From the NCBI GenBank assembly GCA_021018815.1, contig JAITYX010000179.1, positions 1-64,000 on the forward strand: 64,000 bases of DNA, in the 5' to 3' direction. Within the stretch, counting starts at the first letter, position 1, and every line of letters starts with the position of its first letter. This document shows, piece by piece, positions 36,448-49,896 of this stretch. The notes beneath the pieces were generated by a model. The model worked only from the letters and a program-made list of their open reading frames with translations, had not been told where the DNA came from and made no database searches. The DNA is from Talinum fruticosum. Its lineage: Eukaryota > Streptophyta > Magnoliopsida > Caryophyllales > Talinaceae. Both the position numbers and the translations under genes were made by a program.

Positions 36448-36590
36448 TATATAACAAACAAACAGTTCAAGGCACAGCAAACAACAATTGGACAAATATT
36501 TATCAACCCTATATAACAAACAAACAGTTCAATACACAACAAACAATAGTTGGGCAAATATACTTAGTTGCAAATATACTTAGTTGCTGC
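36444..36590. repeat. Tandem duplication of about 62 bp
   Basis: CCTATATAACAAACAAACAG plus TTCAA...ACA(G/A)CAAACAA is repeated twice, followed by two copies of CAAATATACTTAGTTG. It lies just upstream (minus strand) of the RPA-like exon A. Confidence 0.7.
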
Positions 36591-36819
36591 AACTGTTGAA
36601 TAACCACAACTTATAATCATACCCTAGCATATCAAATTCACTTTAGAAATTGGGGGAGGGTGAACAACTGCCAAAATAAGTACATATCATTCTAAATAAC
36701 ACTTGTAAATCATGGTATAATGAACACTGCAAATGGTCAGCACATAAACCTTTTGAAGGCTGGTGGAGAAAAAAAAATCAGGAGTCTATTAATAATTTGA
36801 CAAAATGTTTGTAATTCCC

Positions 36820-36905
36820 ACAAATACACCAATTGAGGAGCAATATAGAATGAATTCTTATACACCAATTAAGGAGCAATATACAATGAATTCTTGTCAT
36901 TCTAA
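36820..36905. repeat. Direct repeat of about 42 bp, two copies
   Basis: ACACCAATTGAGGAGCAATA and ACACCAATTAAGGAGCAATA, each followed by TA(G/C)AATGAATTCTT. It generates a short repetitive ORF that is not credible as a gene. Confidence 0.65.
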
Positions 36906-37500
36906 TGTACTCGTTAAGGCAAAAGAACTTTTACCTCCCAACACTGCCATTAATCTTTACAAATTAATCTTTACAAATGAATTTCCTTATTGACAGACAA
37001 CAGGACAACCAATGGTAGTAAGATGAAAGCAAACTCCATTCCCTCCAAAAAAAGATGAAAGCAAAATGATTTACGAGAGGACACTCTGTTATCGGGCACC
37101 CAGCATATATCTTGAGTAAGTGGTCAAGTGATGCAAATTAATCATCAAGAATGAGAAGATACATTCATGTGTCCTTCATCAACTTCTCCACTAAAAGTAA
37201 AGGCCCAAAGAATGGAATTTCTCCCAAAAAAACCCAAAAAATAAGAAAAGTATGAACACACAAATGAGAGAATCCAACAAAGGTATGAAAAAGGAATGAT
37301 TATTTTAAAATAGGAATTTGTGTAGATACTGATTTTAGTAGTTTTTTCATAAAAATGCTCAATTTTCTCTTAGTAATTTTTTAAATCAAGAAATTGGCAT
37401 ACGAATAATTAATTCTATGTGCCAACTCCAATTTCTCTTGGGTTTCGGTCGTTATTTGTAAACCCTCAACAAAATCAATTTCTATGGTGACTAAACTATT

Positions 37501-38039
37501 ATGTGGAAGTTCATTTACCACTTGTCAAATTTTGAATATATTTCAATCTATAATAATAGTCTAACAGGAGAAATACCTCCTTCACTTGAGTATGTGTCTT
37601 CACTTGAGTATCTTAACGCATCATCTAACAATTTGGTTGGGAGGATCCCTGATGCTCTTTGCAAACTAAACCAATTTATTTATTTGACACTTGATGATAA
37701 ACAGCTAAAAGAGACCATTCTTGAATGCCTAATTGCTAGGGCTGAGCGGGACCGGGTACCCGGTCGTTTTGGCCGGACCCGGTCCCGGTCCCGGTTGCAA
37801 CCGGGTCCAAAAATCAGGACCCGGTCCCGGACCCGGTTGGAACTGGTTCCGGGACCGGGTACCCGGTTGCTGTCCTTTTTTTTTTTTTTTTTAGTTTTTC
37901 AATTATCATTTTTGTTTTTATACTTTTTACAATTTTTTTGGTAAAATTTTAGGCAATAATTATCCTATATTTTAACTATTTGATTTTTTTTAGGCAAAGC
38001 AAACAAAGACTCAAGGCCGGGTCCAAGATTAGTTAGGGT

Positions 38040-38081
<42 letters not shown>

Positions 38082-38925
38082 AAAACCGGGTAACCGGGAC
38101 CGGGTCCGGGACCGGGTCCAAGATTTTACTACCCGGTCCCAGACCCGGTTATAACCGGGTCCTACAAATTGGACCCGGTCCCGGTCCCGGTCCAACCGGG
38201 TCCAGACCGGTTCCGGGTCCGAACCGGGTACCCGGAATTTTTGCTCACCCCTACTAATTGCAAAGTCTCAAAATCTTGCTCTGCTGGACTTAAGGGCTAA
38301 CCGTGTACTATCCCCGATAAATTTTGAGAAGCCTGTGTATTAGAAATTCTCGAGTTGAGTGAGATTTTTTTGCAAGGACATGCTCCAAGATCTCCGACCA
38401 ACTAACAGTTTTAGATCTTCGGTATAACGAACTAAATGCTACCTTCCCTTGTCGGTTCAAGAACTTCTCTAATTTGCAAGTTCTGATTTTAAAGTCCAAT
38501 AAATAAATTTGGTGGAATTGTTCCTGCCTAGGTAAAGACTCAAATGGACCATTGATTCAAATATTGGACCTCGCTTCCAATAACTTCGGTGGTGAGGTCA
38601 CAACACAATTTATCCCTAACTGGGGTCAATGATTTCGGTGAAAAGAAGTTGCAATTAGAATATTTAAGTGGGCATGGCTACCAAGTAACATTGGTTCTCA
38701 CTTTCAAAGGCAATGACGTTAAAATGGAAAAAGTCCTTAAAGCCTTCACCATCATAAATCAGAATGGATCAGAATGCAGCAGGAATCAATAACACCAGCA
38801 TACCCGGATGAATCGGAATGGAGTTCAAAGAGCGAAGTGGAGTGGATTTTGAAGGGTTCTCAAGTAGGGTTTCTTGTTGGTTTGTCCATCTTTGTTGGGC
38901 CTCTACTTGACGTAAAGAGATGAAG
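37501..38925 (+). pseudogene. LRR receptor-like protein pseudogene (Ve/Cf type), C-terminal part
   Basis: Relic of a plasma-membrane LRR receptor-like protein of the immune-receptor type. LRRs are readable before the insertion (NNSLTGEIPPSLEYVSSLEY, SSNNLVGRIPDALCKL) and after it (LALLDLRANRVLSP, LTVLDLRYNELNATFPCRF, IQILDLASNNFGGEV). Next come the juxtamembrane VTLVLTFKGNDVKMEKVLKA (usually TVTxKGxxMELVKIL in this family) and a truncated transmembrane start GFLVGLSIFVGPLL. The N-terminal repeats are missing; stops and frameshifts occur in several LRRs, and a hAT element sits within. Not functional. Confidence 0.85.
37737..38253. mobile_element. hAT-type non-autonomous element in the LRR pseudogene
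   Basis: 517 bp flanked by a perfect 8 bp duplication CTAATTGC (37729-37736 and 38254-38261). Ends TAGGGCTGAGCGGGACCGGG and, read from the right, TAGGGGTGAGC. Interior made of GGGACCGGGT/ACCCGGTCCC oligomers plus a (TA)n tract (about 38045-38076). Removing it and one duplication restores a continuous LRR reading across the site. Confidence 0.92.
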
Positions 38926-38929
38926 GCGA

Positions 38930-39687
38930 TGGTATTGCAGCCATCTAGGTAGGCTTGTCATAAAAATCATGGGCAAGGAAGACCGATCAAGAGGGGGAAG
39001 AAGACCAAGAAGCGGGCAAATGCAGCAGCAAAGACATTATGCCCCAATTACAAATGCCCCGCCGATACAAGTAACTACTTGCATCCCTAATTTCACAACA
39101 AGTAATTGGTCAACCATTCCAGAGTGATATTTGCAAAGTAAACGCAAATACGAAGGAAAGAAGCACAATCAAAGAAGAATCTAACGCTTAAAAGACGTAA
39201 GAATTGAAGGAAAAACCCGATAATGAACAACACATGTAAAATCCAGAATCACTTAAATCATGATTTCGATAGCCAATGAACCTGAGAATATTCAAGAAAA
39301 CCCAGTCGGTTCCAAACCATAACAACAAATTATAATAAGAGGAATAGAAAAGAAGAAGTGGGAGATTGACGATGAAAAAAATTCAACAGTGGTAACACAA
39401 GAATGGGTAGACAAAACTCATTTAGTTTGTGAGTTCCATTGAATTATACATACAAGTGATGGAGAACAGAGATGGAGAGAGAAAGAGGGAGAGTTTTGCA
39501 AGGCAGAGGCAAAATGAAAGAAAAGATGAATATGAAACGGGAAGAAAGATAAAAAAGTAACTGAAAAGTAATAACCAACTATTTTACAATATTTACACAA
39601 ATGCCCCTAAATTTTCAATGAACAAGTAACTTGTCTAATTGGTTTTTTAATCTCTTAGGGATTTATATTCTGTATTACCCTTTACAC
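38930..39687. other. Unassigned DNA after the LRR pseudogene
   Basis: Nothing identified. Purine-rich in parts (about 38960-39020, 39440-39560); no domain or open frame of note. Confidence 0.5.
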
Positions 39688-40389
39688 TAGGGGTGGGCAT
39701 GACTGATGGGTACTCTGGAATCGGACCGGAACCGGTCAAATGGGTAAGGTTCCGGTACCGGAACCGGTCAAACGAGTAAGGGTAATGTTAATAAAATTTA
39801 GGAACCGGTCAAACGGTAAGGGTAAGATTTCTAAAATGAAATCATGGAACCAGTAACTCGGAACTGTTCAAAGGGTATTTTATTTTATATTTCATAGCTC
39901 TTACCGACGGTGATGGATAAGTTATTTCGTTGAAGATGCAATGGAAGTTTAAATGTTGCATTATTTTTATTTAAATTTAGTTAATGAACTTGAGACATTT
40001 GGTCGTATTAGTTTTTGAAGAGACTTTGTAAGATTTTGATCACATCCCCTTTAAGAACGTTGTTTTTACTACCAACTTTGATTTTGTAAAAAATTCCTAA
40101 AAATTGTGGTATTTAATTGTTTGCTTGTTGAACTTTAACTAATTAAATGATTAACGTGAGTTGATGTTTGTAAGTTTTTAAAGACTTAAAATTTTTTTCA
40201 TAAGAATAATGGTGTGAACAGGGTACCCTGGAACTAGAATTGGAACCCGAGGTTCCGGGTAAGGTTCCTAAAATTTAGAAACCGGTCAAACAGGGTAAAG
40301 GTAAGGTTCCTAAAATTCAGGAACCGGTCAAATAGGGTAAGGGTAAGGTTCCCGATTTTAGGAGAGAGTACCGGAACCGCTCACCCCTA
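39688..40389. mobile_element. hAT-like non-autonomous element with GGAACCGGTC arrays
   Basis: Ends TAGGGGTGGGCATG at left and ACCGCTCACCCCTA at right, the same tip type as the element at 37737. The interior holds repeated GGAACCGGTCAAACGGGTAA-like motifs at both ends with AT-rich DNA between. Flanks CTTTACAC and CTTCATGC match only 5/8, so the duplication has decayed or is absent. Confidence 0.65.
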
Positions 40390-41596
40390 CTTCATGCCTT
40401 GTCATTTTTTAATAAAAAACATTTGCATGAATCCATTTTAATTCAACGGCTGGCAAATTTTTCTTTTGGTGTTTGGACCATATTTTCTCTTATTTTTTTG
40501 TTCTAACAAATATATATGCTTAAGTGTGAATGTTATAAAGAAAAATGATTATAGTTGGTGTTTCACCATTTGTTTAAATTAAAATTTTATCTTTTTTCCC
40601 ATCAACTCCATTTTCTAATAGAAAAAAATTCCATTAATAAAAAGCATACAACTTCGGTATAGATAATTTTCTAACAATAATAAATTAAAAAAATCAGAAG
40701 AGATCTTTATTTCAACAAAATTAATAGTAAATATACTTTCTTCTATCTATTTGCAGCATTATATTATTATCACAACTTCCATTCTTTAACTTGAATATGT
40801 GTTTCCTACTTCATTATATAAATTTTTGTATAATATAATAGATCCAACCTTTAAAAAAATCATGTCGATTGAGACTTCCATTATTGCATATGTGGTGATG
40901 GTGGCGACCGAGAGTGTATATTGGCCTTAATTGGCTACTAGAAAGTGCAATACCAATATATATCCGATATGTGTGTACTTATAGTGCAATGACATTTGTA
41001 TTATCATAGAGACCTGACCAGTTTTAATTGCTTCATTCAGGTTATAAAGTTTTGCATTTACTTCCATGACAAGTTGTTTTCCAAATTGCAATCCCCAAGC
41101 CATTATACATTTTCAACATAAATTGCCGACGATAAGGGAAAGTTGTCACCCCAAGTAGGTAGGTATAGGTCCTAGTCAAGCTCAAGTAGCACGCATTATA
41201 CATTTTCAATAAAATTAATTTACCAAACTAAATACTTCTTAAATGTCTTATCTCAACTTAAAATTTATATTATTATATATAAAATTTAAAAATGAGTTAG
41301 TTTGATTGAATAGTATAATGGTGTTATAACTTATAAATTGTGTCATTTTTTTATACATAACTTTTTACTGTTATAAAAATATACGTATGATATATTCTCA
41401 AAGATAGGGTTGATCTCGTTAGAATCTTATTTTATTCTCATCGACGCAGCTGAAAAATATAAAAAAATTATACGTAATAATTAATTGTAACTATTGAAAA
41501 TTTGATCACTTAAATTACGTAACATATTAATTTAGGTTGAAATAAGATATTTTTTAGTAATTATAAGATTATATATATACTTTTTTTAAGAGATGA
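40390..41596. other. AT-rich intergenic DNA
   Basis: No gene, RNA or clear repeat recognised. Confidence 0.6.
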
Positions 41597-41604
41597 CGCC
41601 CAAC

Positions 41605-42206
41605 TAGACCCGACAAAACTAACCCGAACCAAACGGGTCAATCGGAACGATCCGAAACCCAAATCGACATCCGAAACAAGTGAATCGATTTTGACTCAAA
41701 AATTGAAATGAACCGACACCGAAACCAAATCGACTTGAAATATAATTGAACCGATTACAACCCGAATCGAATTAGCCCCGAACCCGAATAAAAGTGACCC
41801 AAACCCAAACCGACGTAAATCCGAATTTGACCCAACCCACATTTTTTTGGTGGGTCTCTCATAATGGACTTTTGTGCTTGTAGTGGTACAATTTTGATCG
41901 ATCTCAAATCATATTCAAGCGGGTCCATACCAAGGGATGGTGGTAGATCCGATAATATTGTATTGTATATGGTTAATCCGAAACCATACTCGAAACCTAC
42001 CCGAAACGACATTGGCCCAATTCGAACCGAAACCGACCCGAATTTGACCACATTCGAAATTAACCCGAACCAAACCCAAACTCGACCCGAACGAGATTGA
42101 CCCGAAGTTGACCCAAGCCGAACCCTAACGAGGTTGACTCGAAGTTGACCCAAACCGAACTTAACCTAAATCAAACCCGAACCGAATGAGCCGATTGCCA
42201 GGTCTA
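41605..42206. mobile_element. hAT-like non-autonomous element with AACCCGAACC arrays
   Basis: Perfect 8 bp duplication CGCCCAAC (41597-41604 and 42207-42214). Ends TAGACCCGACAA at left and TAGACCTGGCAA read from the right. The interior is dominated by degenerate ACCCGAACC/GACCCGAA units around a unique core (about 41840-41970). ORFs of 132 and 78 codons arise from the array and are not genes. Confidence 0.9.
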
Positions 42207-42224
42207 CGCCCAACTCTATTAGAA

Positions 42225-42520
42225 TCTGATTTATATCTTTCTCGACAGTAAACAAATACTCAAATCCCTTAAAAAAAACTCAAGTAACCAATTACTAATG
42301 ATGTCTTGGTTATCTAAATATTCATTTGTGCTGATTTAACACATTTTTTTAATCTCTGGATAAAACCCTTACCAAATGAATTGAAAAAAATTAAGGAAAC
42401 CAAAGAACCTCTTCAGAATAAGTAAGAATTCAGACTTAAAAAAAAAAAAATCATTAGTTGGAATTTAGAGGTAGATATTTCCATTCACCTCATGATTTTA
42501 TTCTTATGCTGCATATCTAT
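42225..42520. repeat. Dispersed repeat, copy 1
   Basis: Collinear with 60930-61205: shared blocks include AACAAATACTCAA, CAATTACTAATGAT, CTTGGTTATYTAAAT, TTAGAGGTAGAT and CACCTMATGAT. No coding content recognised; class unknown. Confidence 0.7.
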
Positions 42521-42939
42521 ATTATATATAATAATAATTTTTTAAATTAAAAAAATATTGTAACGGAAGTAATTGTAGAAATTTAGTGTAATTTCAACAA
42601 AAAAATTTATTTTTCCATTAAATATGAACGGTTGATGTAAATAATTAAATAAATAAAACATAAAATTTATCCAAAAGAAAACAATTTTTCCTTTTATGAG
42701 TGGACAATTCTCTGCGCTTTCTTTTTTTTTGTATGTCACAATATACTTATTAGTATTTTTCCCTATATTTTAAAAGAAAAAGAAAGAAAATTCCTCTTAA
42801 TTTTAAAATTATTCTTAATTTTAAAATTTCCTCTTAATTTTATGAGTGGCCAGTGACCCTATCCTCCTCCCTCCCCCAGCATTCGAATTTGAGGGGAACA
42901 ATTTCCTCATGTGGTGGGGACGGGGATAGCTTTGGGCCT

Positions 42940-44100
<1,161 letters not shown>

Positions 44101-44191
44101 ATAGAGCTGATAGGCTATTAGTACCCTTTTTTATTCTTGGAGATAATCAATAAAATGTGATAACCTAAGAACCGATTATCATTATAACTAC

Positions 44192-45672
44192 TGGAGGTTT
44201 GCTCCTTGAGAGTTTAAGTCACCCTAGAGGGGGTGAATAGCGTGATGAGGAAATTTAAACAAATTTAAAATTTTTTTGCTTGGAAAAAGATAAACAGACT
44301 GATTCAAAGTCTAGATTTGACTCGGAAAAGTATACGATCGGAAATACATGGAAACCCTCCCGGGGTAGAAAACCACGGACAGTGCTAATCCAAGCACCAA
44401 GTCAAATCCACTATTTTGAATTCTTAAAATACAACGGATCGACTCTACCATAATTGCTCCCTTAGACAATTCCTTACAATATTTGCCTAGACTCGAAGTT
44501 CCCTTATCCGATCTCGTACTTCCTAACCGAGGTAACCTTTACGGTTAGGGACAAATGAGCCGAGTTAACCCTTACAGCTTAGTCAAGGGACCTTACTCAG
44601 AAAGTAAGAGAAGTATGTACTTGATTACAAGACTTTACAACTCGAGAAAAATATTAAGTACGAGACTTGGAATTGTAAGTAGAAGATTGAGTGAGTAATC
44701 CACTAAGAGAATTAGGCGAGTGTATTGATCAATCATTTTAGCAAAGCTTCAAGTCTTGTGAAGTGGCTTCTATTTATAGATGACCAAGCAGAGTAGCCGT
44801 TGAGTCCGATCTCTAGACTAAAATCTTCACTAGCCATTGAAAGGGCTTTTCCGAGTCACTCGAAAAGATCCGTTGGATTGTAAATGTTGGGCAACGGCTA
44901 TTTGCTCCAAAAGTTTTTCTAATCAACTGGTGTTGTCCGAAAAGTAAGGCGGAAACCACCGTTGAGCCTATCATTGGATTTTTCCAGTTTTAGAAACAGA
45001 TAGCCACGACACGGTGTCCGAGTCCTGTCCAAAATTGACTAAAATTGTCTCGCTGGTGTTTAACAACTAGAAGCCGGTTGCTTTTGAAATTCAAAAGATA
45101 CCTTAGCTTTGTTTGAATAACCTACAAAAGCAAACCACATTGGTTCTCAAAGTATAAAATACTTTGGTCCAAGGTTAGGCACGAGATAATAATTAAATTA
45201 TGATAATTAAATGCTTAATTATCTTTGGCCTAAAAGAGCATAATATTCTGAGTCTAATATTAAATAGGTTCAAGCTCAACTCAGAATAACTCTTAGAAAG
45301 ATCAAGTAGAAGAATATTCAGACATAGAGAGTAACCTTGATCCGTCAAATAATCATTTGAGGAATAAATTGACTTAGACGAACTCGGTAGAGAAAGACTC
45401 GGTTCGATTTAGCAAACACGATCGGTACTTAGAAAAGATTCGTTAAAAGAATTATCCGATCATGTGATGGTTTAAGTATATTCCGAGTAGGTCAGAATAC
45501 CTTAGTAGAGAAGATATAGAACGAGTGATATCCGAGGCACTCGGAACAAAGATGAAAACTTGGATATGAGTTTCTATGAAGCTCGGAATGACTTTCAATC
45601 AAAACTCAAGAGAGATAGAAGTATATACATGAATCTTCCATAAGATATTTAGAGTTAAAATCTAAGTCTTCA
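44192..45672 (-). repeat. 3' LTR (minus strand) of the Sirevirus-like element
   Basis: Plus-strand reading starts TGGAGGTTTGCTCC and ends GTCTTCA. Shares the TCACCCTAGAGGGGGTGAAT block with the three other family LTRs. A TATA-like CTATTTATAG lies at about 44770-44780 (minus-strand CTATAAATAG). Confidence 0.92.
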
Positions 45673-45999
45673 ATCTCCCCTTTTTGATGAAATGCATTCC
45701 ATTCTTAAGATAGAAACTTGTTAGTACAAATTAAGTTTTTAGTGCCAATGATATGTGATTTGTTACGTATCGAGCATGTATAGTGTAAAGAAATTCCGAG
45801 ATCAAAGCATGACTTATAAGCGGATATTAGAACCAACGCAGATTTACGAGTACATAAGATAAATACTACAAGAAACTCGAAATGATCAGAGCATAGAAAG
45901 ATAAACACTAACATTCATTCATTAAAAAATATTTACAACACGGATAGAAGAAAGAGACGCCCTAAGCCAAACATCAAGTTTTCTATTTTTTACGCCCTA

Positions 46000-47722
46000 G
46001 CATTTTAGCAAAAAGAGGGAAGAAAAGTGGAAAGTAAATACACTTAATGTTGGACACAAAAAAAAAAAGAAAAAGAAAAAAATAAGACGGTGGAGCTGGT
46101 TGGGCGGAGGAGGACGGACGAGCGGTGCGCTTGCGCCGGTAAGTATGAGATGAGGTGGTAGATCGCGGCGGCTGTAGCACTGGGATGTTAAGAAGCGGCT
46201 CGGACACTGGGTGGTCGAGTCAAGACAATGTCATCCTCGGGCTCGTCTTCCTGGAAGACTATAGGGGCTTACGAGTCAGCTGGTTTGGATTGTCCAACGT
46301 CCCCGGCATCTTCCGATCCACTCGAGATCCGAGGAGATCGGCTTAGGTTCGGGCTCTATAGCCCCCTTGTTTGTTGGTGGAGCGTCCTCTTCTTGTCTTT
46401 CTTCTTCCTCCTTATTCTCCTCTTCAGCTGAGCCTCGCATGCCTCGGTTGTGTCCTCGGCTTCTTCTTCTTCTTCTACTTCATCGGAGGTAGACTTGGGT
46501 GAGGCTGGAGGACTCCTCGGATGTGTCGGAGGATTCCGAGTCCTGTGCAACCTTTGTTCCGCACTCTCAAAGAAAGTTGGAGCTGTTGGCGTTGCTTGCC
46601 AAGAATCCCTTTGAACTCAAGCATCGGGGATTGACACTCTTGAATCTAAGATTGGGCGGTCTTTTGGTGAATGACCATCCTATGGAAAATAGGCTTGAGA
46701 GAGCGTACAACCGATTGAAGTTGGTCAGCTGTAAACACGAGTTTTTCAACCAAGGCGGCAAATGCACCAGCCGAGAGAGGAGGGGCCAGCTGAAGTAGAT
46801 GGCTGGATGGGTTGAATCCGAGTATGGGGAGGAGGAGAGGCGGGTTCCAACTTAGAAGAGTGAACCCATTCACCGGGTTTAACCTCCTAGTATCCATACC
46901 CTAGAAGTTCTTTTCGGCCTAGAACTATGGCCGACTCGAAACAACGAGAGAGATCCGAGCGAAGGGGAACCTTGAATTGTTTGAAGATAAGAGAGAGAAG
47001 AGCTCCAAAAGGAAAAGGAGCGGATTTCTTTGATTGAGTAGGCACTTGAGCCATTTGCTCGATAATGAAAGGAAAGAGGTCTACATCGTAGCCCTCTATG
47101 ACGTCAAACAAAACTTTGAGAACCACGGAGTTTGGGTTCTTCGTGCTCTAGTGGTGAGCAAAGAAAGTTCGCATTAGAAAATAGCATAGCAATCTGACCT
47201 CACTTTTCATCCGAGTCATAGAGAAATTTTTCTATGCTCGGGCACTTCTTTGGCAAATTTATCGAAGAAGTCATCGACAACCTCTAGAAAAGGAATGTGA
47301 TTGGAATTGAGAAAAATAGAAGATACATTGAAAAGTTTATGGAGAAGAGGGAGGTTGATTCTAACGAGTGGTACCTTGAACTTTGGAAGTGATGACACCT
47401 CTAGAGAAGGATTTGTTGGCGTAGAACTCAGCCACGAGCTCTGGATAAATGAAATTGGTGAAGCATAGATAGTTGTATACTCTAGTTTCTTGAATAAATT
47501 TAAGCCAAGAGAAGGATTTGGTTTTGAAAAACTTGTCATCCAACATGAAGTCGTTGGACAACAAACACTTTTGCGGGGTCGGACGTACCTTCTTGAGTTG
47601 TTTTTCGGGCCTTCTTTGTTGCGAGACCCCATAAACTTAGAAGTAGAATCGCATTTAGGCATTGTGAGAGTAAAGAGATGAGAGGTTACTAGAGATGTGA
47701 GCGAGAGAGAGAGAGAGAGCAC
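46000..47722 (-). pseudogene. Post-pol ORF region of the Sirevirus-like element (putative plant transposon protein type)
   Basis: Minus-strand fragments 47722-47216, 47564-47361, 47126-46887 and 46897-46646 read like one protein shifted between frames: IYPELVAEFYANKSFSRGVI, INLPLLHKLFNV, DLFPFIIEQMAQVP, then LSAGAFAALVEKLVFTADQL. A C-terminal acidic/basic tail (DEVEEEEEAEDTTEA, KRRIRRKKKDKKR) lies at 46550-46356. The ELVxEFYAN block resembles a domain common in plant retroelement third ORFs (named putative plant transposon protein in Pfam, from memory). It sits where Sireviruses keep an extra ORF. Function unknown; no signal peptide or envelope fusion features are evident. Confidence 0.6.
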
Positions 47723-48133
47723 TTTGAGAGCAACGGACGAGTATGAGAGAGTAGAGAATTTAACGAATAGTTGCTATATATAGAGAAGACAGAAATGTCC
47801 TTCAACCTTCTTTCTTAACGTTCAAACGACATTCTCGAGATAGACATGACGTACAACAGTCCAACGGCTACAATTCCAGCGTTTGTCTCTCTAACGGTTC
47901 GAATTCTTTGAAAATGACGTGTGTCGAGAGAGAGAAAGAGAGTAAAAAAAAAAAAATCTTTCCGAGATTCTCCATTCATCTAGAGATGATCTCAAAAGTT
48001 TGATGTCCATTTTGATCAAAGACTGAGTCTAACTTAGTATGGTTTACGAGAGACTCGGAAGGCAATTAACAAATAGCTCGGTCTCATTGTTACGTCAGCT
48101 GATCCATTTGTTAATCAAGAAAAAATCACAAAA

Positions 48134-49590
48134 TTAAGCACATAAAACATATAATAATGTATTAATCATGCCAAGCTCATTCCTAATAAAACAAAACTGA
48201 TCTTCACTAAGTGGCTTAGTGAAAATATCAGCTAATTGAATTTTCGTAGGAATGAATTCAAGTTCAATATCACCTTTCTCGGAATGGTCTCTCGAGAAAA
48301 TGATACCGACCTCAATATGCTTTGTCTTTGAATGCTGAACTGGATTCTTAGTGATGTTGATTACACTATGATTATCACACTTGATTGGGATAGATTTGAA
48401 TGAAAGTCCAAGATCCTTCAAGTGTTGCTTGATCCATAGAATATGAGCACGGCACTCTCCAGCTGCAATGTACTCGGCTTCGGTAATGATAAAGCAATTG
48501 AGTTACGCTTCTTTGAGTGCCAACATTTAAGGGATTGACCCAGAAATTGGCATGCTCCTGATATGCTTTTTTATCAACCTTGTAACCAGCATAGTCGGCA
48601 TATGAGTATCCAGGTGAGGGTCGGTTTTGAGTCTCTTGAAAACCATAGACCAAGATTATGAGTTCCTGCAAGATATATAAAAATCCTCTTCACCACAGTG
48701 AAATATGATTCTTTTGGATTAGCTTGAAATCTTGCACACGAGACATATACTAAATATAATGTCTGGCCTACTTGGATGTGAGATATAGCGAGAGATCCTA
48801 TCATATCTCTATAGAGTTTCGATCTACTACTTTACCTTTTTCATCCGAATCCAATTTCATGCTGCCACTCATGGGTGTTGCTTGCATGTTTCACATCTTG
48901 AAGCTTGTACTTCTTCAACAACTCCTTGGTATACTTAGATTGATGGACATAGATTCCATCTTTATCTTGTCTGATTTGTAGACCAAGAAACAAATTGAGT
49001 TCTCCCATCATGCTCATTTGGAACTCCTCTCTCATTATTAGAAAATTCTCGACATAGATTTTCATTAGTGGCTCCAAAAATAATATCATCAACATAAATC
49101 TGAGCAATAAGAAAATCTCTCCCCTTGGTTTTTATGAAAAGAGTTTTGTCAATTTGACCTCTTTTGAAATCATTTTCAACCAAGAAACTGCTCAATCTTT
49201 CATACCAAGTTATGGGAGCTTGTTTAAGACCATATAAAGCCTTCTACAATTTGAAAACATGATTTGGAAATTCTAAGCTTTCAAATCCAAGGGGTTGCTC
49301 AACATAGACTTCCTCTTGAATGAAACCATTCAAAAAACACATTTAACATCCATCCGATACAACTTAATATTTATGCTTTGGATGCAAATGCTAATAAGAT
49401 TCTAATTGCTTCGATCCTAGCAACTGGTGCAAGGTTTCCCTACAATCAATCCCTTCTTCTTGATTGTAACCTTGAGCCACAAGTCTAGCCTTATTTTTGA
49501 CTACCAACCTATCCTCATCCAGTTTGTTTTTGAAAACCCATTTGGTTCCTATAACTGGGTGGTCGGAAGGTCGTTTGGTCAAAGTCTAGA
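48134..49590 (-). pseudogene. RT and RNase H of the Sirevirus-like pol
   Basis: Minus-strand RT starts near 49590 with VIGTKWVFKNKLDEDRLVVK and NKARLVAQGYNQEEGID. YVDDIIFGATNENLC, with the catalytic aspartates, lies in 49195-48962, and MMGELNLFLGLQIRQ near 49010. RNase H ends at 48134, with IKCDNHSVINITKNPVQHSK, TKHIEV and LADIFTKPLSEDQF. Stops and shifts break the frame between these blocks. Confidence 0.88.
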
Positions 49591-49896
49591 CTTGGTTTCT
49601 TTCAAATTGATTAAGCTCTTCTTGCATGACCTCTACCCATTTAGGTTCATTTAGGGCCTCTAGTGCATTTACGGGTTACGTTAATGATACAAATGCGGTG
49701 AATGCACATAGATTTTGCAAAGAAAAATGAGTTCTTACCCCACTTGTTGATGTCGGACAAAATGTTCTCGAGTGGGTGTCTCGAAGCATATTTGAATGCT
49801 CTACTTGTTCTCTGGTTCATCAAGTTCGTTGGTTGAACTAACCGACCTTCAGTAGTCTAAGCTTGCTGAGTTTGCTCTTTAGCTTGTCCTTAAGCG

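Noticed and set aside
37965..38195. Minus-strand Arg/Asp-rich ORF
   Set aside because: Translation of the GGGACCGGGT array within the hAT element.
41755..42153. Minus-strand ORF of 132 codons with RVRLGSTSG-type repeats
   Set aside because: Translation of the AACCCGAACC array inside a hAT element with a perfect TSD.
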